The translations under genes and the position numbers were made by a program. The notes beneath the pieces are model-generated. The model was not told where the DNA came from and searched no databases. It saw only the letters and a program-made list of their open reading frames with translations. 10,016 bases of DNA, taken from Candidatus Parcubacteria bacterium (lineage in GTDB: Bacteria > Patescibacteriota > Patescibacteriia > CAIXNZ01). The stretch covers positions 1 through 10,016 of the forward strand of contig JAPLYF010000064.1 of the NCBI GenBank assembly GCA_026395675.1. Direction: 5' to 3'. Each line of letters opens with the position of its first letter. The first letter of the stretch is position 1. Positions 1 to 5,435 of the stretch are shown here, one piece after another.

Positions 1-276
1 AAGAATATTTGTCTTTGGTGTTAAATGCTTATTATTTGAAGCAAAATTCTGGCGTAAAAGGTAATTTAACATTTCCCAGTGCAACAATTTCTTGCCAATG
101 ACAATAGCTCTCGCTTTTGTGTCAAAGACGGGAATGCATTCTTCATCTTTCGAATATCTCAATTTGAATCTGGGACCTTCCATTGTAAAAATGACCCCTT
201 CTTCGGTCTTAATGAAAACTGTAAGTGGATGACCAAATTCAAACCCTTTAAGCTCGATATTTGCTATCTTTTCCAT
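1..276 (-). CDS. Hypothetical protein, N-terminal 92 codons (runs off the window)
   Basis: An open frame runs from ATG at 276-274 to the window edge with no stop, so the C-terminus is missing. GGAGG at 283-287 sits six bases before the ATG, and a good promoter lies just upstream (301-329), which supports this start. The visible protein begins MEKIANIELKGFEFGHPLTV. It alternates charged and hydrophobic residues as a small beta-rich domain would (FTMEGPRFKLRYSKDEE) and then becomes more helical (GKKLLHWEMLNYLLRQNF). I see no signal peptide, membrane segment or metal motif, and I do not recognise the family. It lies immediately downstream of the rarA remnant but has its own promoter. It is one of only two genes here with a strong SD. 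The open frame, SD and promoter are seen; any function is unknown. Confidence 0.7.
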   Translation of the reverse strand, partial: MEKIANIELKGFEFGHPLTVFIKTEEGVIFTMEGPRFKLRYSKDEECIPVFDTKARAIVIGKKLLHWEMLNYLLRQNFASNNKHLTPKTNIL

Positions 277-300
277 TTTCAACCTCCTTTTTGATTCTCA

Positions 301-329
301 ATCTTATCATACCTTACCTTATTAGTCAA
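301..329 (-). promoter_or_regulatory. Sigma-70-type promoter for the 1-276 gene
   Basis: On the minus strand TTGACT (329-324) is followed after exactly 17 bases by TAAGAT (306-301), close to the TTGACA/TATAAT consensus. The expected transcript start is near 294, giving a leader of about 20 bases with GGAGG in it. The -35 box overlaps the stop codon of the rarA C-terminal fragment (TTGACTAA), so the two units are packed with no spare sequence. Confidence 0.6.
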
Positions 330-591
330 GGTTCAGATACTTCTTATTTTTTAACTTTTCGGGTAAATAATCCTGTTTGGCATCTTCTGGATTATCATAA
401 TTAGGTGTATATTTATAATCCTTCCCATAATCCAAATCTTTCATTAATTTTGTCGGCGCATTGCGCAAATGCAAAGGTACTGGCTCATTGTGTAAATTTT
501 TAATATCTGCTTTAACTTGGCCTAAGCCAATATAAAGAGAATTATCTTTTGGTGCTTTAGCCAGATAAGCTACAGCTTGGGCTAAAATCAC
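322..591 (-). pseudogene. rarA: RarA C-terminal fragment, separated from the N-terminal part by a TAA
   Basis: This is the C-terminal domain of the MgsA/RarA AAA+ ATPase, which holds the tetramerisation region in the family. Recognisable family segments are LAQAVAYLAKAPKDNSLYIG, EPVPLHLRNAPTKLMKDLDY, GKDYKYTPNYDNP and DYLPEKLKNKKY, ending at the usual C-terminus. It is in the same frame as 598-1554. The join reads ...SAYTA-TAA-CDVILAQAV. The family normally has about eight residues (recalled as CHFIGMPE or similar) where the stop now stands, so about seven codons are missing and a stop sits in their place. GTG at 591-589 could in principle restart translation, but no SD precedes it. The fragment's well-kept sequence points to a recent lesion, strain variation or an assembly error. 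It may still be made by reinitiation. Confidence 0.75.
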
Positions 592-597
592 ATCACA

Positions 598-1554
598 TTA
601 GGCTGTATATGCTGAAACCGCCTGAACCAAAGCATTGGGATCTGCCAAGCCAATATCTTCAGAAGCAAAACGAATCAAGCGCCTGGCAATATAAAGAGGA
701 TCTTCACCTGATTCAATCATGCGGCCTAACCAATATAATGAAGCATCAGCATCAGAACCGCGCATACTTTTATGCAAGGCGGAAATAATATTATAATGCT
801 GTTCGCCAGCTTTGTCATATAAATAACTTTTTTGCAAAGCTTGCTCAATTATTTTTTTATCCAAAGTTATTAAACCATTTTTATCTGGCTTAATTGAATT
901 GACTGCAAATTCCAAAGCGTTCAAAGCAGTGCGGGCATCACCATTAGCCATTTGAGTTAGATAGTCTGAAACTTCGTCATTCAGCTGAACACTTAAATTA
1001 CCCAGGCCTTTTTCTTTATCAGCCAAAGCTCCAGAGATTATCTTTTTCAATTCTGCCTGTTCTAAAAGATTTAAAACAAAAACTCGGCAGCGTGAAAGCA
1101 AAGCTGAATTGACTTCAAAAGAAGGATTTTCAGTCGTGGCGCCAATTAAAGTCACAATGCCTTTTTCTACATAAGGCAAAAGTGCGTCCTGCTGGGCTTT
1201 ATTCCAACGATGAATATCATCAATAAATAAAATTGTATTCTGGTCTTTAAATTTTTTTCTTTCAATCGCTGCTTTAATGGTTTCACGCAATTCCTTAACT
1301 CCACTGGTAACAGCTGAAAAAGGCACAAAAACTGCCTGGGTTTTTTGGGCAATAATTTTGGCTAAAGTAGTTTTGCCAGTACCTGGCGGACCCCAAAAAA
1401 GTATAGAAGGCAAATTATCACTTTCAATTGCCTGGCGTAGTAAAGTTTTGGCTCCCACAATCTGTTCCTGCCCGACAAATTCTTCAAAATCCAAAGGCCG
1501 CATCCTGTCAGCCAAGGGTGCGTTTGTGTTTAAATTTTTATCAAATAAATCCAT
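598..1554 (-). CDS. rarA: Replication-associated recombination protein A, truncated (AAA+ and lid part)
   Basis: This protein is the RarA/MgsA ATPase, a clamp-loader relative that acts at stalled replication forks with SSB and RecA. Seen in its 318 residues: N-terminal PLADRMRP and FVGQEQIVG (13-34); Walker A GPPGTGKTT (55-63); Walker B ILFIDDIHRWNK (108-119); sensor 1 and arginine finger region GATTENPSFEVNSALLSRCR (138-157, R155 the likely finger); sensor 2 GDARTALNALE (205-215); then SDADASLYWLGRMIESGEDP and IRRLIRF-like lid sequence. Full-length RarA is usually about 400-450 residues. Here a TAA at 600-598 ends the frame, and the rest lies in frame at 322-591. The Walker B acidic pair is DD instead of the usual DE. 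The ATG at 1554 has no SD; TTAGTAACCC precedes it, as for other genes here. The identification is firm, but whether the gene is functional is doubtful. Confidence 0.9.
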   Translation of the reverse strand: MDLFDKNLNTNAPLADRMRPLDFEEFVGQEQIVGAKTLLRQAIESDNLPSILFWGPPGTGKTTLAKIIAQKTQAVFVPFSAVTSGVKELRETIKAAIERKKFKDQNTILFIDDIHRWNKAQQDALLPYVEKGIVTLIGATTENPSFEVNSALLSRCRVFVLNLLEQAELKKIISGALADKEKGLGNLSVQLNDEVSDYLTQMANGDARTALNALEFAVNSIKPDKNGLITLDKKIIEQALQKSYLYDKAGEQHYNIISALHKSMRGSDADASLYWLGRMIESGEDPLYIARRLIRFASEDIGLADPNALVQAVSAYTA

Positions 1555-1555
1555 G

Positions 1556-1649
1556 GGTTACTAATTTACAAATCTAATACTAATACTACTAATATTTCCT
1601 GAATGCATCTTAACTAATTAGTAGATTAGTAGCAAATTCGTAGATTAGC
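1556..1649 (-). repeat. Imperfect inverted-repeat leader upstream of rarA
   Basis: On the minus strand the 5' arm (1649-1614) contains GCTAATCTACGAAT and ACTAATCTACTAAT. The 3' arm (1593-1556) reads ATTAGTAGTATTAGTATTAG, then ATTTGTAAATTAGTAACC. The arms are complementary over about 33 bases with a few bulges and G-U pairs, leaving a loop of about 20 bases. The fold would fill nearly the whole 5' leader and end at the start codon. The same layout is found before polX, the 7016 gene and the 8660 gene. Confidence 0.65.
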
Positions 1650-1670
1650 ATCCTTAGATCAAGTATTCTT

Positions 1671-1679
1671 ATCTTACCA
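1671..1679 (-). promoter_or_regulatory. Extended -10 promoter of rarA
   Basis: The minus strand has TGG-TAAGAT (1679-1671), an extended -10 of the TGN-TANNAT type. No convincing -35 is present. It lies about 117 bases before the rarA start, directly upstream of the repeat leader and downstream of the terminator of the zinc-ribbon gene. The same TGN-TANRAT sequence stands at the corresponding place before three other units in the window. Confidence 0.4.
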
Positions 1680-1686
1680 AAAATCC

Positions 1687-1744
1687 GTAAAAAACAAAAC
1701 GGCGCGCCATTTCGTGCAACTTTTTGTCGCACTAATGACGCGCC
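1687..1744 (-). terminator. Strong intrinsic terminator of the zinc-ribbon microprotein gene
   Basis: The outer stem GGCGCG/CGCGCC (1744-1739 with 1706-1701) continues through TCATT/AATGG and, after a small bulge, GTGCGAC/GTTGCAC around an AAAAA loop. The minus-strand RNA then runs into GTTTTGTTTTTT. Two positions that mismatch on the plus strand become G-U pairs in the minus-strand RNA, which supports minus orientation. The stem starts on the last base of the TAG of the 5-codon frame at 1744-1761. It stands out as GC-rich in AT-rich surroundings. Confidence 0.8.
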
Positions 1745-1757
1745 TAAAGATTTGTTA

Positions 1758-1880
1758 TCATGAGAATATCCTCCTTATATACCGGGAAAACATGGAAAAA
1801 CCGCATTTATCGCATTTCCCAGAGTCAACCTTTCCAGTGTAATACTTGCCACAAATAGGACACTTTCGCCAAACGACCAT
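1758..1880 (-). CDS. Zinc-ribbon microprotein (40 aa)
   Basis: This small gene has a complete set of signals: promoter TTGACA-17-TATTAT (1956-1928), AAAGGAGG (1896-1889), an ORF and a strong terminator. The chosen ATG (1880-1878) is eight bases from GGAGG; an in-frame ATG at 1886-1884 is only two bases away and is less likely. The protein begins MVVWRKCPICGKYYTGKV and contains CPIC and CDKC, a C-x2-C-x12-C-x2-C knuckle pair typical of a rubredoxin-like or zinc-ribbon fold, followed by a basic tail with FSRYIRRIFS. It most likely binds one zinc ion, and from its basic tail perhaps nucleic acid or a ribosome-associated partner; that role is inference. It ends with TGA. Consecutive AGG AGG codons near the end form a second SD-like sequence. 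I cannot name a specific family. Confidence 0.75.
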   Translation of the reverse strand: MVVWRKCPICGKYYTGKVDSGKCDKCGFSMFSRYIRRIFS

Positions 1881-1888
1881 GATCATGA

Positions 1889-1896
1889 CCTCCTTT
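1889..1896 (-). promoter_or_regulatory. Strong Shine-Dalgarno of the zinc-ribbon gene
   Basis: AAAGGAGG on the minus strand. It lies two bases from an upstream ATG (1886) and eight bases from the next in-frame ATG (1880), so it favours the second start. It contrasts with the larger genes of the window, which have no SD. Confidence 0.7.
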
Positions 1897-1904
1897 CAGA
1901 TATT

Positions 1905-1921
1905 TTGGAGCAATTCTCCAA
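1905..1921 (-). promoter_or_regulatory. Short hairpin at the 5' end of the zinc-ribbon mRNA
   Basis: TTGGAG-AATTG-CTCCAA is a perfect 6-bp stem. It starts about seven bases after the -10, so it would form at the very 5' end of the transcript. Its CTCC strand could instead pair with the GGAG of the downstream SD. It could be an RNA stabiliser, a simple translational switch or a DNA operator; the sequence does not decide between them. Confidence 0.45.
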
Positions 1922-1927
1922 TCCCAC

Positions 1928-1956
1928 ATAATACCACCAATTTACAATTTTGTCAA
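1928..1956 (-). promoter_or_regulatory. Near-consensus sigma-70 promoter of the zinc-ribbon gene
   Basis: The minus strand has a perfect TTGACA (1956-1951), a 17-base spacer, then TATTAT (1933-1928). This is the best promoter in the window and predicts vigorous expression of the microprotein. The inferred start of transcription is near 1921. Confidence 0.75.
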
Positions 1957-1965
1957 TAGATTGTA

Positions 1966-1992
1966 CTAAAAAAATGGCTTAAATTAGCCATT
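1966..1992 (-). terminator. Intrinsic terminator downstream of polX
   Basis: AATGGCT (1992-1986) and AGCCATT (1979-1973) form a 7-bp stem with a 6-base loop, followed on the minus strand by an unbroken run of T. It lies about 70 bases beyond the polX stop, after two other perfect hairpins (2001-2018 and 2027-2046), and just before the promoter of the zinc-ribbon gene. Confidence 0.6.
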
Positions 1993-2000
1993 AATGACTT

Positions 2001-2046
2001 TTGCCAATTTATTGGCAAATTAATTATGCCTCAATAAATTGAGGCA
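2001..2046 (-). repeat. Two tandem perfect hairpins after the polX stop
   Basis: TTGCCAAT-TT-ATTGGCAA (2001-2018) and TGCCTCAA-TAAA-TTGAGGCA (2027-2046) are perfect 8-bp stems only eight bases apart. Neither has a good T-run on either strand. With the terminator at 1966-1992 they give three hairpins in 75 bases of 3' untranslated region. They may protect the mRNA end or back up termination. Confidence 0.5.
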
Positions 2047-2059
2047 AATCATGACGCAA

Positions 2060-3832
2060 CTATAATTTTAGCCATTTTTGGAGTTTATCCAATTCCCATG
2101 AATTAATCACATCTGCCTTTGTTGCCCATCCCCTTCTCGCTGTCGCAATCCCATATTTAATCAAATCCATGTGCTCCAAAGCATGGGCATCTGAATCAAT
2201 GCAAAATTTACAGCCATAAGCCAAGGCGTCTTTAATCAAAGTATCTTTTAAATCCAAGCGTTCTGGAAAAGAATTTATTTCCAAAGCCACTTTGTATTTG
2301 GCGCAGGCCTTAAAAATTTCCGTCCAATCAACATTGTAAGCCTGCCTTTGTCCAATCAAACGCCCTGATGGATGGCCTAAAATTTTAATCCCGCTTTTAA
2401 TGCCAGCAATTATTCTCCTAGTCATGATTGCCTCATCCTGATTAAAAGCAGAATGAACAGACCCAATGCCATAATCAAGTTTTTTTATGGTGGCCAAACT
2501 TAAATCCAATTTGCCAGAAGCAGTAATATTTATTTCCGCGCCAGCTAAAAGCTTTAAATTCCTGAATTTTTTATTAGCTTTTTGAATTTCAGCTTTATGC
2601 TTTAAAATTTCTTTGTCTGAAAGTCCTGAAGCCACGCCCAGGCCAACTGTATGATCGGAAATGCCCAAATATTTATATTTCTTGCTGATGGCTTTTTGCG
2701 CCAATTCAGCAATTGTATTTGTGCCATCACTGGTCTTGGTATGGCAATGCAAATCACCCTGTAAGTCATTATAGCCAATTATTCTCGGTAACTTATGCGC
2801 TAAGGCGGACTCTATTTCTCCCCTATCCTCACGCAGTTCTGGCTCAATATACTGCATACCTAGAAATTCATAGAACTTTTTCTCATCGCTAAAGTGATGT
2901 CGCTTTTTTCCGCCAGAGGCCTGCCTCGCAAGGCGGGCGGATCCCGCTTTGCGGGACAAATCCTCAATGCCATATTCTGACAAGCTTAATTTGTGCTCAA
3001 CTGCCCAGGTGCGCAAATGTACATTATGTTCTTTTGAACCAGTAAAATGCTGGAGCAAAGAACCATAATCCTGCTCTGGCAAAATTTCCAAATCAATTCT
3101 GACATTTTTTTTATGGGTAATGGAAATTTTGGTATCACCTTTTGATAAAATGTTTTTAACAAAAGGCGCTTTAGCAAAATATTCAATCATTTTCTTGGGA
3201 TTAGGCGTGGCAACAACAACATCAATGTCACCAATTGTTTCTTTCATGCGGCGCAAAGAGCCAACTGCATTGCATTTTTTCACTTCTTTAAACTTTTTGA
3301 TATAAGCTAAAACTTCATCAGCAATCGGCCCGGCTGCGGTTAAAACCATACGGTTTCTTTCCTTTGTCCTAATGCCAAATTGCTTTATGCCCCTTAGAAT
3401 ATTCTGTTCTGCTTGTTCTTTAAAATGAGGCAATTTGTGAATCTTACCACTCGTAGCTGCTTTTTGTAATTTAGCAATACTATCTATATGCAATTTTTTA
3501 TATAAAACTAAAGCTGTTTTAGGGCCAATGCCCGGCACCTGGGTTAAAATCAGCATTTTTTCCGGAAATGATTTGGTTAAATTCTTATAATATTTCATCT
3601 TGCCTGTTTTAATCAGTTCTTCAATCTTTTCCGCGATACTAACTCCAACACCAGGCACTTCCTCTAATGCTTTAATCCCGCCTTCTTTATAAACATCTTC
3701 AATATCCTTGGTTAAATTGGCAATAACTTCTGCAGCGCGCGAATAGGCAATCACGCGAAATTTACTTTCGCCTTTAATTTCTAAGATAGTGGAGATGTTT
3801 GATAAAATTTTGGCAATTTCTATATTTGTCAT
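2060..3832 (-). CDS. polX: DNA polymerase/3'-5' exonuclease PolX
   Basis: This is a family X DNA polymerase fused to a PHP phosphoesterase, used in gap filling and base excision repair. Order of domains in 590 residues: N-terminal 8-kDa-like region (1-60); helix-hairpin-helix loops VPGVG (59-63) and VPGIGPKTA (99-107); nucleotidyltransferase core with GSLRR (191-195), GDID (D202, D204) and RIDLE (D247); PHP domain from about 355 with GDLHCHTKTSDG (H362, H364, D369), SDH (H394), GAE (E433), H460, GHP (H487) and DSDAH (D548, H550). All expected catalytic acids and metal ligands seem present. Bacterial PolX is usually about 570-575 residues; the excess matches a 16-codon GC-rich insert at residues 293-308 between the polymerase and PHP domains. 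The start lacks an SD and follows TTAGTAACCTT. It is transcribed alone, between terminators at 3950-3985 and 1966-1992. Confidence 0.95.
   Translation of the reverse strand: MTNIEIAKILSNISTILEIKGESKFRVIAYSRAAEVIANLTKDIEDVYKEGGIKALEEVPGVGVSIAEKIEELIKTGKMKYYKNLTKSFPEKMLILTQVPGIGPKTALVLYKKLHIDSIAKLQKAATSGKIHKLPHFKEQAEQNILRGIKQFGIRTKERNRMVLTAAGPIADEVLAYIKKFKEVKKCNAVGSLRRMKETIGDIDVVVATPNPKKMIEYFAKAPFVKNILSKGDTKISITHKKNVRIDLEILPEQDYGSLLQHFTGSKEHNVHLRTWAVEHKLSLSEYGIEDLSRKAGSARLARQASGGKKRHHFSDEKKFYEFLGMQYIEPELREDRGEIESALAHKLPRIIGYNDLQGDLHCHTKTSDGTNTIAELAQKAISKKYKYLGISDHTVGLGVASGLSDKEILKHKAEIQKANKKFRNLKLLAGAEINITASGKLDLSLATIKKLDYGIGSVHSAFNQDEAIMTRRIIAGIKSGIKILGHPSGRLIGQRQAYNVDWTEIFKACAKYKVALEINSFPERLDLKDTLIKDALAYGCKFCIDSDAHALEHMDLIKYGIATARRGWATKADVINSWELDKLQKWLKL
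2910..2957 (-). repeat. 48-bp GC-rich palindromic element inside polX
   Basis: A stretch of about 75% GC sits inside a gene that is AT-rich. It holds two hairpins on either side of GGATCC: GCCTGCC-TCGCAA-GGCGGGC (2919-2938) and TCCCGC-TTT-GCGGGA (2942-2956). Its length is 16 codons, so the frame is kept. It encodes SRKAGSARLARQASGG (293-308), unlike the short KDGK-type linker expected there. The GTCCC...GGGATCC core is shared with the elements at 7031-7053 and 8733-8755. The edges are my estimate. Confidence 0.7.
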
Positions 3833-3834
3833 AA

Positions 3835-3929
3835 GGTTACTAATATACTAATTCTATAACGAATAATACTAATAGAAAAGATAAATCGAATTATTGTATC
3901 ATTAGTATCAATTCGTTAAATTAGTATCC
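3835..3929 (-). repeat. Imperfect inverted-repeat leader upstream of polX
   Basis: The 5' arm (3929-3896) is GGATACTAATTTAACGAATT followed by GATACTAATGATAC. The 3' arm (3875-3835) is CTATTAGTATTATTCGTTAT followed by AGAATTAGTATATTAGTAACC. Complementarity runs over about 28 bases with few gaps, around a loop near TTCGATTTATCTTTT. It ends two bases before the ATG. It is the most diverged member of the leader family shared with rarA, the 7016 gene and the 8660 gene. Confidence 0.6.
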
Positions 3930-3935
3930 ATCTTT

Positions 3936-3944
3936 ATTTTACCA
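3936..3944 (-). promoter_or_regulatory. Extended -10 promoter of polX
   Basis: TGG-TAAAAT on the minus strand (3944-3936), about 105 bases before the ATG and just upstream of the repeat leader. The -35 region is only T-rich. The placement matches the other three leader-type promoters. Confidence 0.4.
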
Positions 3945-3949
3945 TTTTT

Positions 3950-3985
3950 AAGGTAAAAGAAAAACCTGAACATTTAAGTTCAGGT
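3950..3985 (-). terminator. Intrinsic terminator of the 7016-4024 operon
   Basis: The perfect 8-bp stem ACCTGAAC/GTTCAGGT (3985-3978 with 3971-3964) has a 6-base loop and is followed on the minus strand by TTTTCTTTT. It begins 38 bases after the glutaredoxin stop and ends just before the polX promoter, so it separates the two units. Confidence 0.8.
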
Positions 3986-4023
3986 GTAGAGCAATTCCTT
4001 GGGCAGTTTATCAAATTTTAGTA

Positions 4024-4263
4024 TTATAGTCCAAATTCTTTATCAATCGCCGCTTTATCAAACCCTACAATAATTTTCCCTTCAATGTCCAAAACCGGCA
4101 CGCCCATCTGGCCTGACTTATCAATCATTTCCTGGGCCTTGGCTGAATCAGATGCCACATCAAAATCAGTAAAAGCAATTTTCTTTTCACTTAAATAATC
4201 TTTGGTCTGATGGCAAAAGGGACAAGTTGGGGTTGAGTAAATTAGAATTTTTTTCTGTGCCAT
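4024..4263 (-). CDS. Glutaredoxin-like protein, YruB family
   Basis: This 79-residue thioredoxin-fold protein would catalyse thiol-disulfide exchange in the cytoplasm. It has the first strand ILIYSTPTCPFC with the redox site C14-P-F-C17, a helix after it, and the cis-proline segment MGVPVLDI (P56). The ending GKIIVGFDKAAIDKEFG is typical of the YruB/NrdH-like small glutaredoxins, which often take electrons from a thioredoxin-reductase-type enzyme instead of glutathione; that preference is inferred from the family. It is the last gene of the operon, nine bases after the flavodoxin stop and before a clear terminator. It has no SD; AATAAAATTTATG forms the start region, as for the preceding gene. 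Pairing with a flavodoxin suggests a small redox module. Confidence 0.9.
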   Translation of the reverse strand: MAQKKILIYSTPTCPFCHQTKDYLSEKKIAFTDFDVASDSAKAQEMIDKSGQMGVPVLDIEGKIIVGFDKAAIDKEFGL

Positions 4264-4272
4264 AAATTTTAT

Positions 4273-4746
4273 TTAAGATTTAAATTTTCCTGCCCATTCT
4301 TTTACTTGCAAACGAATGGCCTCCTTATTCAAATTCACTTTATTGAAATATTTTTCTCCAACAATTTCCGCACCTTTGGCTAAAACTCTCAGATTATTAA
4401 AAACTCGGCCAGCGCCCAGGCCATCCTGAGTGCAGAAAAAAACCACTTTTTTACTGTTTAAACTAAATAAATTTAAAAAAGTCCTGATTACCGGCGGCAA
4501 AGTAGCTGCCCAATTCGGCGTGCCCAAAAATATCAGATCATACTGGCTTAAATCCAAATGTGGGTCTGCCAGTTTTGTTTTATTCTTCACAATAGCATCA
4601 AAGCCCGCCCAGATATAGCCCCATAAACCACCACGTTTTTTCTGGTCAATTAACGGCTTCAGATCAGAACCCAAAACAGTGGCTATTTCTTCTGCTACAA
4701 ATTGCGTATTCCCTGTCCGGGAATAAAAAATCACGATTGAACTCAT
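4273..4746 (-). CDS. Flavodoxin family protein
   Basis: A 157-residue flavodoxin-fold protein, expected to bind FMN and carry electrons in the cytoplasm. The N-terminal strand and phosphate loop IVIFYSRTGNT (4-14) is the classic FMN-phosphate site. The segments YDLIFLGTPNWAATLPPVIRTFL (69-91) and KKVVFFCTQDGLGAG (99-113) match the second and third flavin-binding loops of the long-lived 'flavodoxin_4/NAD(P)H-dependent' type. The length is normal for the family. It follows the two-helix membrane protein by five bases and precedes the glutaredoxin by nine, so co-transcription is very likely. The start is AATAAAATTTATG with no SD. Its partner is unknown; the upstream membrane proteins are candidates by context only. 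Confidence 0.88.
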   Translation of the reverse strand: MSSIVIFYSRTGNTQFVAEEIATVLGSDLKPLIDQKKRGGLWGYIWAGFDAIVKNKTKLADPHLDLSQYDLIFLGTPNWAATLPPVIRTFLNLFSLNSKKVVFFCTQDGLGAGRVFNNLRVLAKGAEIVGEKYFNKVNLNKEAIRLQVKEWAGKFKS

Positions 4747-4751
4747 AAATT

Positions 4752-5012
4752 TTATTTACTTCTCCCCCGTGATCTTTTAAACAATAGTAAGACCTTATCA
4801 AAAATATCTTTAATATGTTTAATTTTAATCGCTGTCAAAAAAGCCAAGAAGGAAATTAGGAAAAAGGCAAGGATAAATAAAAACTGCAAAATATTAGGAT
4901 AAAACAAAATCGCCGCAGCTAGGATAAAAAAGGCCAGGCCAATAAAAGTTAAATAAAAAATAATTGAACGCAATTTATTGTTTATTAATTCAAGAATTTC
5001 TTTGGTAATCAT
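4752..5012 (-). CDS. Small two-helix membrane protein, unknown function
   Basis: Seen: 86 residues with two strong hydrophobic helices, about 16-38 (IIFYLTFIGLAFFILAAAIL) and 41-63 (ILQFLFILAFFLISFLAFLT). They are joined by a tight YPN turn. A short N-terminal segment (MITKEILELINNKLR) and a basic tail (LFKRSRGRSK) complete it. The basic tail and the charged N-terminal part suggest that both ends face the cytoplasm. I do not recognise a family. It sits mid-operon, 24 bases after the 131-residue gene and five before the flavodoxin. The start reads AAATAAAATTATG with no SD. The position hints at a membrane partner for the large protein at 5436-7016 or for the redox pair, but this is inference. 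Confidence 0.75.
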   Translation of the reverse strand: MITKEILELINNKLRSIIFYLTFIGLAFFILAAAILFYPNILQFLFILAFFLISFLAFLTAIKIKHIKDIFDKVLLLFKRSRGRSK

Positions 5013-5036
5013 AATTTTATTTTTATTTCTAAATAA

Positions 5037-5432
5037 TTAACGTCCCCTCAATTCTGTCGGCAAGTTTTCATCAATTAAGCCGGCTGATCTTAAAAGGGGC
5101 AAATCTTTTTCTCTACTCTTTTCTTCTTCTTTTTTTCTTTCCTCTCTTTTTTTTAATTCCTGATATCTCGCATAATCTTCTATTTCCTTCACTTCTATCT
5201 TTTTCCGTGCCCAAGCACCTTTTTTCCCAGCCAAACTAGGGATGAGCTCTTTAAAATAATTGACCTCGCCTTGATCAGTGATGCCTTTCTTTTTCAATGT
5301 TTCAACTATCGCCAAGGTCATACTAATTCCAGTTTCCCTTTTTAATTTAAATATTTCCGGAATCAAATCCTTGGCAAATTCTTCTTTTGATTTCTTTTTT
5401 AATTCAATTTTTGATAAAAACTCTTTCTTCAT
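5037..5432 (-). CDS. Charged hypothetical protein (131 aa)
   Basis: A soluble, strongly charged and probably helical protein. The N-terminal part MKKEFLSKIELKKKSKEEFA and the middle PEIFKLKRETGISMTLAIVE look like short amphipathic helices. Residues about 78-110 are almost all Lys, Glu and Arg (QELKKREERKKEEEKSREKD), a likely single long helix or coiled coil. The end is LPLLRSAGLIDENLPTELRG. No domain is recognised. It starts only three bases after the stop of the 526-residue membrane protein, so translation is likely coupled, and no SD is present. Such tight coupling usually marks proteins made together, but the partnership is not shown here. The pyrimidine-rich plus strand around 5100-5160 simply reflects the Lys/Glu codons. 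Confidence 0.75.
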   Translation of the reverse strand: MKKEFLSKIELKKKSKEEFAKDLIPEIFKLKRETGISMTLAIVETLKKKGITDQGEVNYFKELIPSLAGKKGAWARKKIEVKEIEDYARYQELKKREERKKEEEKSREKDLPLLRSAGLIDENLPTELRGR

Positions 5433-5435
5433 AAA

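Noticed and set aside
79..294. 71-codon plus-strand frame at the left edge
   Set aside because: It overlaps, antisense, a minus-strand frame (1-276) that has GGAGG, a promoter and protein-like composition; the plus frame has no SD and starts inside that gene.
598..600. Recoded or alternative genetic code as the reason for the split rarA
   Set aside because: The stop is TAA, not TGA, and about seven family residues are also missing at the same place, so a deletion explains it better. TGA is used as a normal stop at 1758-1760.
1277..1564. 95-codon plus-strand frame over rarA
   Set aside because: It is antisense to the conserved Walker A/Walker B region of RarA; all its features follow from the complementary codons.
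1556..1649. CRISPR array for the repeated AATCTAC units
   Set aside because: Units are only about 14 bases, degenerate, closely spaced with no constant unique spacers, arranged as inverted arms, and no cas gene is near.
2919..2956. Terminator inside polX
   Set aside because: The hairpins are strong but no T-run follows on either strand, and the reading frame passes through intact to a full PHP domain.
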